A DNA stretch of 64,000 nucleotides, taken from the NCBI GenBank assembly GCA_964036275.1, contig OZ038438.1, positions 5,524,978 through 5,588,977 on the forward strand. The letters are read 5' to 3'. This DNA comes from Litoditis marina (lineage: Eukaryota; Nematoda; Chromadorea; Rhabditida; Rhabditidae). The translations under genes and the position numbers were made by a program. The notes below the pieces were generated by a model, which saw only the letters and a program-made list of their open reading frames with translations, did no database searches and was not told the DNA's origin. Shown piece by piece: positions 13,401 through 24,700 of the stretch; the first letter of the stretch is position 1, and each line of letters begins with the position of its first letter.

Positions 13401-16327
13401 CTGAGAAGGAGAATGAGGTACGAAAATCCTCAACTTCTCCGATCGAAAGTAAGTGAGCAAAACGGCTTGGAAGTTTCGAAATCCTACTGTAGGAGTCTCA
13501 GTAGGAATGGAAAAGACTATATATACATATACGGTCAGAACATGTTTAGTAGGAGAACAACATCTGAGTTGTACTTTGTATGCTGACACATTAGAGTACA
13601 CGTACGAGTGAAACACAATGAGATAACCTACGAGCACGACAGATTCGACCAACATGGACCGTTTTGGTCCGCAACTTCTAAGCGATACCTATAGGTTTCT
13701 ATAAAATGTCTAACTTTCAATACCCAATGAGCAGAAAATATATGATCATTTGCAAGAGGACTTTATTCTAATGACATTCGCAAAAGCAAAACAATATTAT
13801 TGGGTGACAACTAGTTTGACTGAAATTAGCCGGGGATTCACTCGATCTCGTAAGCTGTGAATAGAAGTACTCAGTGTCATCAGCCAGAAAGCAGTTGAAT
13901 CTATCCATTTGACTCATATTATACTTTATTCTCCGAGAAACACATAGCTAGTGCGTAATAACACCAGTTCACTGAGTCTTACTTTCATTTCATATATCTT
14001 TCGAATTCTTTAGATATACACAATTATTATTATGTTTGTACTAAACAAGGGATATAACAAACATGGAAAATATTTAAATATGTGAATTTTGACCCTTGTG
14101 TGCTCTGTGCAGAGCTGATATAGTTGCGGGAGTTGGTAGGCAACAAGTAGATGACAACTCGGTTAAGTGAGAGAGCGTACTCCTTATTTAGAGGAGCATT
14201 ATTGAATAGAATTCCTTTGTGTGAAGTTTCGGTGGACAATCGACGCCTGGAGGGTGCGGAGCAAGCAATATCATTCATAAATGATATAGCAAACACCGAC
14301 ACAACTCGCGATCGCTAATTAGTTAACTAATAAAGTACACATTTAGCCATACAGATTGTATTCCCCAACAACTTGGAGAAATGGCCCCGATTCGATCAAC
14401 ATCAGTACCACATTATTTATGAAATACGAATCTAATGTTGTTCTATAGTTTACATCATGTGTACTGAGACTCCTACAGTTCGCGTTCGGTCTCTTCAATG
14501 AAAGTTTCCCACTGCATACTTTATCTATATCGAAAATATTTTTGAACACTTTCTGTAATAGGGAATCAGATGCAAAAACTGTTTAACTTTTCGATAACAC
14601 TATCGTTACTTGAACGTATTGAAAGTTTTATATATACTTCATGAGTGACAGTAAGTATACAAATACTATAATTGAACTAGCAAATACATCTGCTATCGTA
14701 CTTATTACTGTATTACATAGATAGGTGGACGCTTTTACTACAACTATCTGGTGAAATCTTTAACTATTCAGGTTACACTCTGTAGAAGACTAAGAACGCT
14801 TGGATTAGACTATGTATCATTCACAGCAAACTTTTAGTTACAAAGGTGTTGCTTTTTTCACGTAAAGAAATTTGTCTTCGAAACGTAGAGGTTCAGAGGG
14901 CAATCTGATAGAATTTATTCAGACGGCTCTCCTAATTGACGATGGGAATTAGATATTGAAAAAGATAGGAACGTATATCCGCTTTTTATACTAATTTTCT
15001 TGAGTCTACACTCACATTCACAATATGAGAAGGTATTTGATAACTAGAATGGAAGGGTAATGTACTCAAAAGACGTGAAGACTATCCAGCGAAATAGGCC
15101 CATCAAGTAATATGATGAATGCAAACACTTATTCACATTCCGATTATGGGAAAAACATAAAACACAACTACTGCAGAAGACCTTTTTGTTATGGAAAAGC
15201 TGAATTAAAGTTGGTTGGAGGACATTTTTATGAGAAGTCGCATAGCACAAGTGTGAATGGCGCACATAAACTGGAAAACGTGCATGGTGAACACCTTTCA
15301 ATGTGGACTCACGTTTACGTGATAAGTTGGTATAATTCTAGTGTAGCACGTTTGGGGCGGTGTTGGTTATAGTTGTTTTGTTCTGCGAATATCGATGGTC
15401 CCCGGAGACTTGTATTGACACCAACGGTGGCCGAGTCAGATTGATTCATTTGCAAAGTAATCGAAAAGTCAAGCGGAATATTGTGAAAAAGGTTGTGGCA
15501 AAAAGGTGGCCGGCTTGCCAGGCAGCACACATTTTCACATCCATCGTGTTTCGTTAGAATCCACCAGGGAAAACGAAACGAAGCCCGTGCTTCCCCACAT
15601 CTTCTATACTAGAAGTCAATAGAAGAACGTATCCAGTAGAAAAACATCTGAATCTAACATTTCTCACTATATTCCACGTACCCGCATTCTGATGTGGTGC
15701 ACAGTTCACGTGACTACTACTATGCATTTGCCCAGTTTCACGTGTTAGGTGTTTTACGTGACCAAGCTAACTTACCACAGTGGGATTGTGAATTCTGGCC
15801 GAGACAACTGTGGATGGCTCACAGATGCGAGGGGCGCTCGGCTGGTGGTTGTTGTCCAGTCTACAGTACTCCACCAGGGCCCCTTCCTCAGGCTCATCCT
15901 CGGGGTTCCCGTAGCTCGTGTACTGAAAAACAGGATTTAACAGTTGCCAATCCCAAGTTCTTGTTATGATCTAGTTTTCTTGCGCAAACGAACTTCTTTT
16001 CGAAGTTCATTGCACATACTCATTTTCCCATTCGCACCGTAATTAGCTAGTTTTACTTCTGCTACTTAGTATCATGGAGTTACAACTGATCTTCATAACA
16101 TCGAGCTCAGGCCAGATCATATCCTGAGCTCAATTGTCATTATGATATTGAAACGACTCAGTATCAACGTAGGCACCAATGAACGTTTCGACGTACGTAC
16201 GTACGTACGTACGCGTACTAAGGTAACAGATGAAACGTACCTGTGGATCGTCTGTGACGTCTTCTATTTGAAAATGACCTCCACTCGATGGTGCATAGGG
16301 ATTCAATGCGGTCAGCATCATTCCACC
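1426..16327 (-). CDS. lim-9: LIMPETin (PET + LIM domain protein), conserved 3' part, truncated by left edge
   Basis: Nine coding exons can be read on the minus strand with matching splice phases: 16327-16241, 15922-15776, 13218-13109, 4677-4580, 4265-4174, 2568-2413, 2187-2107, 1823-1707, 1524-1426. In order they encode an acidic linker ([20 protein letters not shown]), a Cys-rich segment ([16 protein letters not shown] then [15 protein letters not shown]), the PET domain ([43 protein letters not shown]), LIM domain 1 ([36 protein letters not shown], with its Cys/His zinc ligands in place) and the first residues of LIM 2 (RCSACDE). The Cys-rich stretch before PET, with WVPPGL and LGEK, is typical of prickle/testin/LIMPETin; EIALDIGYV followed by LIM points to LIMPETin. 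The remaining LIM domains must lie left of base 1. In C. elegans LIM-9 is a muscle M-line and dense-body protein binding UNC-96 and UNC-97; a similar role here is inference. Confidence 0.9.
4328..4450. repeat. MITE-like element, family R4 (copy in LIMPETin intron)
   Basis: About 120 bp with imperfect inverted ends: left ATACTAGAATCAAATTGACT, right GTGCGATTGACTAACAGTAT. The inside (TCATTCTAATGAGG, TGAGTTCTGCTGTGTTCAAC) is shared with the copies at 39083-39218 and 44771-44903. It lies between two PET-region exons of the LIMPETin gene. Confidence 0.65.
4845..4900 (+). repeat. tRNA-derived SINE remnant
   Basis: B-box CCGGTTCGATTCCGAG followed by GAGATAG and an AT tail (GATTTATAAATTTG) like the tails of the other copies. 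The A-box is degraded. Confidence 0.45.
9664..9850. repeat. Degraded MITE, family R1
   Basis: The left end TATAGTTCACGTCATTCCTA and following CTGAGACTAATACAG match the R1 terminus; the middle (TTCAATAACTGTTTCCTAATG) resembles the 14444 and 21764 copies. The right end is not clear. Confidence 0.4.
13287..13521. repeat. MITE, family R1, near-complete copy
   Basis: About 235 bp bounded by TATAG..CTATA. The inverted ends carry ATTCCTACTGAGACTCCTA on the left and TAGGAGTCTCAGTAGGAAT on the right. The inside (CACAACAGCC reverse complement, CTCTACCTGAGAAGGAGAAT) is shared, in the opposite orientation, with copies at 17441 and 28410. Confidence 0.85.
14444..14690. repeat. Degraded MITE, family R1 (subfamily with GTAATAGGGAATCAGA core)
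   Basis: The left end TATAGTTTACATCATG and ACTGAGACTCCTACAG match R1. The core TCTGTAATAGGGAATCAGAT is also found in the 21764-21986 copy. The right boundary is uncertain. Confidence 0.5.
16191..16216. repeat. (ACGT)n microsatellite
   Basis: Perfect ACGT units (about 5.5) followed by ACGCGTAC, about 25 bp past the donor of the 16327-16241 LIMPETin exon. The sequence is self-complementary. Confidence 0.9.
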
Positions 16328-16765
16328 CTGCAAAGTGAATATTCTATAATCTATGTGAATTCATGGCCTCAAACAGTATACTTCATTGCACACATACAGA
16401 GTACAATCAAGGCTCCTACTGAATATAGACGTTGTTATGAACGTGTTTCTTTCATCCTACGGTGGGAAACAAAATGAAGATTTCATCGAGCTCAGGCACA
16501 GTTTTGTGTGAATTCAACAAGAAATTCTCGTAAATGAGTAGGCAGAGATTTTCGAAAGTTTGCTTCAATTTACTTCGAAATTATATGAGAAAAGAAATTC
16601 AGTGTTGGAAGTAGAAGGTTGGACTAGAGGCCGGCATCTAGTTGGAAGAACAGGTAGAGATTATGTACGAGAATGTAGAGGGAAGATTAAACGAGTCATT
16701 GAAAGAACGACTTAAGACATGTCGGAGAGAAGAACGAGAGAAAGGGAAAGAGAGAGGGAGAGAAC

Positions 16766-16767
<2 letters not shown>

Positions 16768-16846
<79 letters not shown>
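16768..16846. repeat. (GA)n microsatellite
   Basis: Near-perfect GA dinucleotide run, with impure GA-rich sequence from about 16735. On the coding (minus) strand it is a (TC)n tract about 450 nt upstream of the 16327 exon acceptor. Confidence 0.95.
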
Positions 16847-16848
<2 letters not shown>

Positions 16849-17440
16849 TAGTTTCACAGAGATTTGGACCTCCTAGGCAGAATACTGTCTTTCATACTAG
16901 TCTAGCGTACAAACACACAATGGCTTTCTCGTGTTTTTCGTGCCGTATTTGACTTGGAGATTTTCAAACTCATCATCAATGCACACAAGCTAAACTAATA
17001 AATAGCATGTATCGATTGGTGTTTCTTCTCGATGTTTCTAGTATATATTCGTGAATTTTGGTACCAGTTTTAGTGAATGAGTCAAGAAAGAATTTCAATA
17101 GTGAAAAGTTCGAGATCGTCTCTGAAAGACTGAAACTGCGTTGAGCTGCGTTGACGTTTCAGTTTACAAGTCAAAGAAGAGGAAGGGGTGGGACACACCA
17201 TAGCGTATTTAATCTTAGTTTATTTATTCATTTTTGTGATAACTGCACTTTCCTTAACCCATTTCTGTTTCTTTAATAGATGTGTTTGGTAGAGAGAGGA
17301 TGGGGACTGTCTTGTAGATGGAGAGAAAAAGGATATGGTGGTAATGACCAAAATCTGCTGGCCTATCAGTCAACACTGATTGATGACTACTAATATGATC
17401 TGAAGCAGACCGACGCGCGTACTCAATGTTAGCACCACGC

Positions 17441-17656
17441 TATAGTCTTTTCCATCCCTACTGAGACTCCTACAGTAGGATTTCGATTTTAAAATCCTCA
17501 ACTAAAAAGTTGAGGATTTTAGTACCTCATTCTCCTTCTCACATAGAGTAAATATACGATAGCATTTTCCATGAACTACATTTTAAGCTTCACAACAGCC
17601 TTCGCAAAGTTTGTGAGGTTACTGTAGGAGTCTCAGTAGGAATGGTGTGAACTATA
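17441..17656. repeat. MITE, family R1, complete copy
   Basis: TATAGTCTTTTCCATCCCTA ... AGGAATGGTGTGAACTATA. Inverted ends contain CTGAGACTCCTACAGTA and TACTGTAGGAGTCTCAGTAG. An internal inverted repeat AAAATCCTCAACT/AGTTGAGGATTTT is also present. Confidence 0.9.
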
Positions 17657-18363
17657 GCTGAACCCACAACGTCTTTATTATTAATATAATCTTCTTAGAG
17701 ATTATTATGATATCTTTCTGATCCTTACTACCTGAAGGTATAAAACTAACAATTGAACTTTCTATGGTGTTCCGAAAAAGTTGTTTTATCACGCGATCGT
17801 TTTTGGTTGTTTGCTGGGAGGACGGAAAACCGCACATAACAATTTCAACTTTGCAAACGTGCGCGTGAAATGAGTATAACGCTTTGTGTCTACTCAAAAG
17901 TCTTCGAAGGTATATATATATGTCTGAAGGATGCTAGTGAAGAACAATGTTAGTTTGAGTCATTCTTCTCGAATAAAAAAAATAAAAAAAAATATTTAGG
18001 AATCCTCAGAGTAAATGTTGCATTAGACAATATCTGATGATCACCGTTCAGGGGAAAGGGTGAAAGAATAAGTATGTATTATACTTAAAATATGAAGTAT
18101 GTACTATATATTATGTGATAAGAAAATTCCAGTTGTTGTATTTGAATGAAATCGAGCAATTTATGGTTTTCAGGATATTTTGAAGTTTGATTCCGAAACA
18201 GACTGAGGAAGAGGGAAACTGAGAAGCAGTAGAGAGAGAGAGAGGATTAGAAAAATGAACGAAAATAGATAGGGAACGAATTAATCGGATTACGCGGGAA
18301 CCTGTTGGACAATTGATAGATAAACGGAACACTCGAACAGTGGAAAGAGGACTGAGGTAACAT

Positions 18364-18381
18364 ATGGAAAAGAGAGAGGAG

Positions 18382-18447
<66 letters not shown>

Positions 18448-18485
18448 AGGAATGAGAGAGAGAAGAGAGAGGGGAGAGAGAAGAG

Positions 18486-18550
<65 letters not shown>

Positions 18551-18587
18551 AATGAGAGAGAGAAGAGAGAGGGGAGAGAGAAGAGAG

Positions 18588-18683
<96 letters not shown>

Positions 18684-18742
18684 TGAGAGAGAGAAGAGAG
18701 AGGGGAGGGAGAAGAGACAAGAGAGAGAAAAGAGAGAGAGAG
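18364..18742. repeat. Compound (GA)n array with higher-order units
   Basis: Long GA runs are interrupted three times by the same impure unit (GGAATGAGAGAGAGAAGAGA then GGGGAGGGAGAAGAGA-like), near 18448, 18548 and 18680. This suggests a higher-order repeat of about 100-130 bp. The long Ser/Leu or Arg/Glu frames here are artefacts of the repeat. On the gene's strand it is a (TC)n tract beginning about 11 nt after the donor of the 18788-18753 exon. Confidence 0.95.
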
Positions 18743-18752
18743 ATACACGTAC

Positions 18753-21700
18753 TTGGTAGGTTGACACTAGTGGCGAATTCGGCGATTGCTTATATGGAAA
18801 AGACAAGTGCGGTTCTAATTTTTTGTCGAAAAATGATAGGCGAACAGGGGTTGTCTAGTCTGAATCATCTAGCGACGATGGGGAAATAAAAGAAGAACAA
18901 ATGATTGCGGGTTGGCCGAATGAATAGTTTTTCAAACGTTACTTGTACTACGCAGTACTCATATCACATTAATTTCGTCCGAAAACTAACTTTTGTTCGC
19001 TACTTTTCAATAATACCGGAATATGTGAGCTCTTCAATAATTCAATGACCTTTCAAGAAAGAAGAGCAAGGTAGCGCTATGTTGCATTCGAATACTTTTT
19101 TCCTTGATCAACGCTTCTTTTTAGGTTGAAATAATGGATGAGTATGTCATGGTTCGCCCTTGAACAAGAGAAATGGTGGAATCGAGATGCCTTCAATTCG
19201 ATTGATGTCCGTTTCAATCAACAGATACAAGTGAGGAAGTTGCGATTCATCTCCTTCTCTCGAAATTCTGACGTTCACTGACGCTGCATTCGAAAGAAGC
19301 AGTTTGTTTGAGGTGAAACGAATTGCGAAGGGTAAAGGCGAGAGAAAATTATGCGACCAATTGCCCGTGCTATTTGATGTGAGAAAAGGCAAAACAACAC
19401 GAATTTCCCCCGAAAACAGCACGAAAGACAAGGCAGGCACACAAAATGTTACATGAAATGAAGACGTGTTCACAATTAGTATGATTCTTTCACACGGTTT
19501 TCAATGCGTGATGTTATTTTGAGTTCCGCTTGAATTTGTGAACCGTCTGATGGAGAAACTAGTTTCCACAATCAACCTTCAACTGAAAAGAACTAGCAAA
19601 GTAGCCCTCAAACGTCGTGACAATTAGTTTGGTAAAACCTTTCTTTCGCCACGCCATTTCATCGAATTTCCAACCTGCGCCGAAATTAACATTTATTGTA
19701 ATTTCAGTTCACACAAAAGCTACTTTGACTGAGCTTGTTTGGTAGCCACCCATAACTCTACAACAAAGTGTACCGATAAGTTTGTTTGGGAGGATTTTCT
19801 TACTGTAGATGCTAAAATACACAGCGAGGGAAGAAACGTCAAAGTTGATACAGTGACACACTGCTCGACAATTCCGATGATTGCGCGAAACGCGCAAAAC
19901 AACGTCCGAATTTCGTCGGCTTGTCAGATTCAGCTCGAAATTTGACTCGAAAATTTTCAAATTTCTATTCCGAAATGAATTTTCAACTTGATTCACACTC
20001 TCTGCAAGGTAGCACTATTAAGAAAAGAATGAAACAAATGATAGCGAGTTGCATCAGGGAAAAGTAGTTCACGTTTGAAATCGCTTGGAAAGTTGAATGT
20101 ATTTTGTCTGGTTTTTATGTAAAGGTTAGGGTAAGACTCGACTATCCACTTTTCGTACACGTCATGGGCCAAACATGGATATTATTCATAGGGTTATTGA
20201 ATTCTGAAGGATACAAACTGTTCACCGGTATTCTTAACTCTATTTGAGATTTGCGGATATCACAAGAAATTTAACAATCTACAAATAAGCGCAGATTTTC
20301 TCTGAAATGTTGTCTTTAGTAGCAAATGAGTAAGAGAGAAAATGAGAAAGTAGTAAATGGATTGTGAACACGAGCCTTGTTCACAATTATGAAGAAGAGA
20401 TAACTTTCTCTGATAATGATGAAGTGCGGCACAGAACAGGTCTCTCGAACTGATCGAACGAAACATATCCAATCATTTCGATTGAAAGAGATAGTCCCGG
20501 TGCGAGATACTCAGACGTTTATACTCATTCAAACAAGAGAAGTAAGTGGAATAGTCACGTGACACGTGCAGACACGTTGGAAAACGTGCATTTTATCAAT
20601 CACCTCTTTCAGGCAGGACTTTTCTATAATTGATTAGAAGTATAGGACCCGCGCCAATAACTTACAGGTGGAAGTAATTTTTTCGACAGTCAAAATATTG
20701 GCTGCAATCGAGATTACTGCTTCCTCCGAAAAACTAGATCGGGAAGTTCAAGGGTACAGTGTACACTTGAATCATAAATAATATATTTTTACACCTAATT
20801 GACTGGAAAACGTATAGATTAATCTACCAGCAGTCTACTAAACTACTTGATCTATTTGATGGGCAACGGAGAAAGTGAGATGTTTGTAACAAATTCTTTG
20901 GTAAGAGTTGCTATGGATTTTTTTGAATATGAGCTGAGGAAAAATGATGCTGTCAGTAGACGCCTTTTGCACATCTTATTCATGCTGCAATTAAAATGGA
21001 GCGATGAAGATAATAGGTTGATGCGCAATCATCTAACATTTGTTCGTCAATGTATAGTTGCAACCACACCAATCTAGACTCCGCGAGTGAAAGAAATTCA
21101 CGTTTGTAGAGAGAGAGAGAAAGAGAGGGGGAGAAAGAGAGTTAGAGGGAACATATATACATGGAAGTAGAGAAATGAGGAAGAGAAAGTCACAGTTTGA
21201 TTTACTGGAAAACATATAGATTAATCTACCAGCAGCACGTGAAGTACACGTAAAAAATACGAGGACTAAGACAGCTTTCAATTGTAATATCTACATACGT
21301 TGAAGCCAAGTTGAAACGTAAATCAACGGCATAATTTGGCAATGAACAGTTAGGGGGATTATGACTATTACACCTGTGGTGTGGTGGCCGACCGGTTGCA
21401 TACATATTATTCTACCGCAATACGGATAATTGGATGCATAAATACGGTAAACGATGGAAAAGAAGGTGGAAACCCCACATTTCGAGACCACGTTGACCAG
21501 AACGCATCAATACTGTAGTTGAATGCAAACTACTGGTAGGGAAACGCGATTAGAGTCGAGAATAACAGTTATATAATATATAATAACAATAGCTTATAAA
21601 GAGTTTCCGCCAGACTGTCCAACTATCATGTATCAATGTACCCAAGGTGTAACCGGTTGAAAGATAAACCATTAGCGCGGTGACAAATTAAGGACATCAG

Positions 21701-24700
21701 TTGAACTTGGGGAAAGAGAAAAAGAACGCTCTCCAATCTGACTGGCAACTTAAAGAAGCATAGTATAGTCCACATCTTTCCTAATCACACTTCTACAGTA
21801 CACGCCTAACTGGTTTCTACTGCAATTTAAAATTAATTGAAGTATTTTGGAACAGTTTTGTAATAGGGAATCAGAATCGAATGCAAAAATGGTTAAGCTC
21901 TTCGATAATATTCACGTTATCCAAACGCACTGAAAGTTATGTAATCATTGATACTGTAGTGTTTCAGTGGGAATGGAAAGAACTATGCCACCAAAGCAAG
22001 ACTATCCCCACAAAGTTAGGGAAATTTAATGAGCATCAATCCTGGTTATTAAGTATATCTGAACCTTTTGACGTAGAAAGGAAATGGAACTTTTATGACT
22101 ACTGTTGTACGTTGTTTTCTATTCGACCTGTGATTTATCTTTGCTCCTACCCGAACATCTTTAAACTTGAAAACTGTAATAATAAGAGATGGTACGTTTC
22201 GCATCTAGCCCGAGTATAGGGAGTGACCTATCTAGTTGTAGTTTGATACGTGCCTCTATTAACCGATTCATATTGGAAAGCAACGAGGTCGAACTACAAA
22301 AACAGTGAGATAGAGCAACATACATCGTATACGCGTGCTTTGAAATGGTGCACACCAATTAACAGGGTAGTTGTTTACATGTTGATTGTTTACAATGTTT
22401 ACAATGTTCACCGAGAAAACAAAAGAGGGCGTTGATTGAATGGTGATTCGTCGTGTGCTTTCTTTCTCGCAGCAGAGACTTGTCTACAAAGGGAGAGCAC
22501 TTGAGGGGAAAAAGTCAAAAGAACAGATTAACACCGAAAAACAAGCGGATCAGGCTATTCGCACGGGCAAAGGCCACCGCGCGGAAAGTAGTTGTTGAAA
22601 CAATGTTCGTTTTATACAGACTCCTTATTCAGACAAAACGGAAGTCTATTGATGTTTTCGATCGAGGTGAAGATATAAGGGGAGGTTTTTCCTATTTGGT
22701 TAATTCACAGACTTTCATTCTATCTGCAGACTGATTCGCTATAGTTTGGAATTGAAAGTGTTCTAAACTGTGGATACATTACATAGATCACTTCGAGACT
22801 TCAACCACGGATTTAGAAAGAAGAGGAATGTTTCGAATGTTCAATTAGTTGTTCAAATTTTTCTGAAGTAACTACAATTCAGATCTTTTTCCTGCTTATC
22901 CACAAGGAAGTGGTAGAGTAGACTTCTGCCACGAACGATGCCATGTGAAACACAGAGAAGTGGAAAAACAATTTCCGCAAGTTAATCGAAACAGACTACA
23001 CAGAGAAAAAAGCAGCGAAAAAGTGTTCGCACCCCTAAAAGCAATTAATCTCAAATCAGAAGGGTGTGGTTGTTGTTCAGACTAATCATAAAATGAAGTA
23101 CACAATGTAGTGTATTTGAATAAAGTATAATGTAAATATTGGAATGGGACGATGGGACTTTGGGATATTGGAGGGGGACGTTTAGAGAATACGACCCTTA
23201 CCTCGATGAACTGACAACCGTAGTTTTTGATCGTTAGGGAGGTGTTTAACACGAAATACAGTGTGTTGTTAGTTTATTGTGATGTAGGCTGCTCAGCAAC
23301 CTATAGTGTTTCTTCATAGAAAACCTCCATGGTATAGTTCGAATGTTGACTGTAAGGCTAGACGTAAGAGTGGTGAGCACGGTCCTTCTACGATGGAAAT
23401 GGGAGAGGAAGACAGGTGAGGACGGACAGGTGACACAACACAAAGTCTCCGTTTGAAAGAGGAGTTGCGCGCCATTTTTGAAACTGACGGACAAACCAAA
23501 CAAAGATGCACTGACCCATTTGGAATTAGAGAGACCGGGGAATGGAAAGAGGGAGAGGAATGGAAGAGAAAAGAGAGAGAGAGAGAAGTAGAGAGGAGGG
23601 AAGGAACACACGTACTTGGCTGGTCTGCTGCTCCTCCTCCACTATTGGAGTACACGCCTTTTCTCGTTCTTCTGGTTCTTTCTTCTCGCATCGCACTGTC
23701 CTTGTCACTTCATACTTATCATCTAAACACAACTATAAGAAAAAGGGAAACCCAAACAAGAAAAAGGGAAAAAAAGAGGTGGAGTCACGTGAAAACTGAA
23801 AAACGCTAGAAACTCTGTTTCTCACTAATTCTTTTTGGTAGCTTAACGTTTTACATGAAAAACAAGTGGTTTCAGTGGAACATACATCAGGTAGGTTGAA
23901 CATTTTAGAGTGTCATAACAATGTTCGCTCCTTCAAATCATTGTCGTCTGAATAGTTACTACAAGCTAGTTTACTCCTTTTCAGTTGCAATATTGATTAT
24001 GATTACGAAACTTATACCGAGAAAAAACTCATAACGAAAAAAAACTAGTGCGATCAAGTGGAAAGGGAGAAAGTGTCTAGAACAGTCTGACCGGGTATTC
24101 CATGTTCACAGTATTCCTTAGTATCCTTTGGCGAGTAACAGGAGCAGAGCAGTTTGGACAGCGTCCCGTTGGCCGACGGCATCACCCCGGTCGTCGCGAT
24201 TCTGGAGACACAACGTCAGATTGTCCCAATTTCAACTACATGGACTGACCATATCTCCGTTGTAGTTTGCTTCAAGCAAAAAGCAACGCGATCAAACTAC
24301 AACTACAGCGATGAGGCTTTGATCGAACTCGATAAAGTCTGCCTCGGGTAGGACTCGAACCAGTGACTAGGATTTCTGGTACACTGGTCTATTTGCAGTT
24401 GGTAAGAAGACATGACTTAAAAAAACTTTGTATTTTGCAGAATGTTATACTATGTTATAGGAAATTAACTGATTTGGTGAATTTATTGGCAATTTTATCA
24501 CAATCAACTTCCATATTCAAACAGAAAATTGAAACGTAAACTTAAAGCTTATCAAACTTCGTTTGAAGTAAAATCACGTCTGGCTGTGAAAAAATGAAAA
24601 AGGATAAAATTTGTGATTAATCTTTTCGAATGTTTGCTTGAAGCAGTTTCGTAGAAAAAGTTGCAATACTATTGACAAACGGAGGAGCGCGCACAAAAGT

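Larger units (their letters stand above)
13219..15775. other. LIMPETin intron with R1 MITEs
   Basis: No exon found. It holds the R1 copies at 13287-13521 and from 14444. The remaining sequence is AT-rich with no clear signal. Confidence 0.5.
18789..23615. other. LIMPETin intron
   Basis: No confident exon of the host gene. Contents: the small ORF with flanking direct repeats (20802-21236), a GA-rich patch (21102-21150), and an R1 MITE (21764-21986). Confidence 0.5.

Noticed and set aside
18111..18889. Long Ser/Leu and Arg/Glu open frames on both strands
   Set aside because: They are translations of the (GA)n array; composition is pure dinucleotide repeat.
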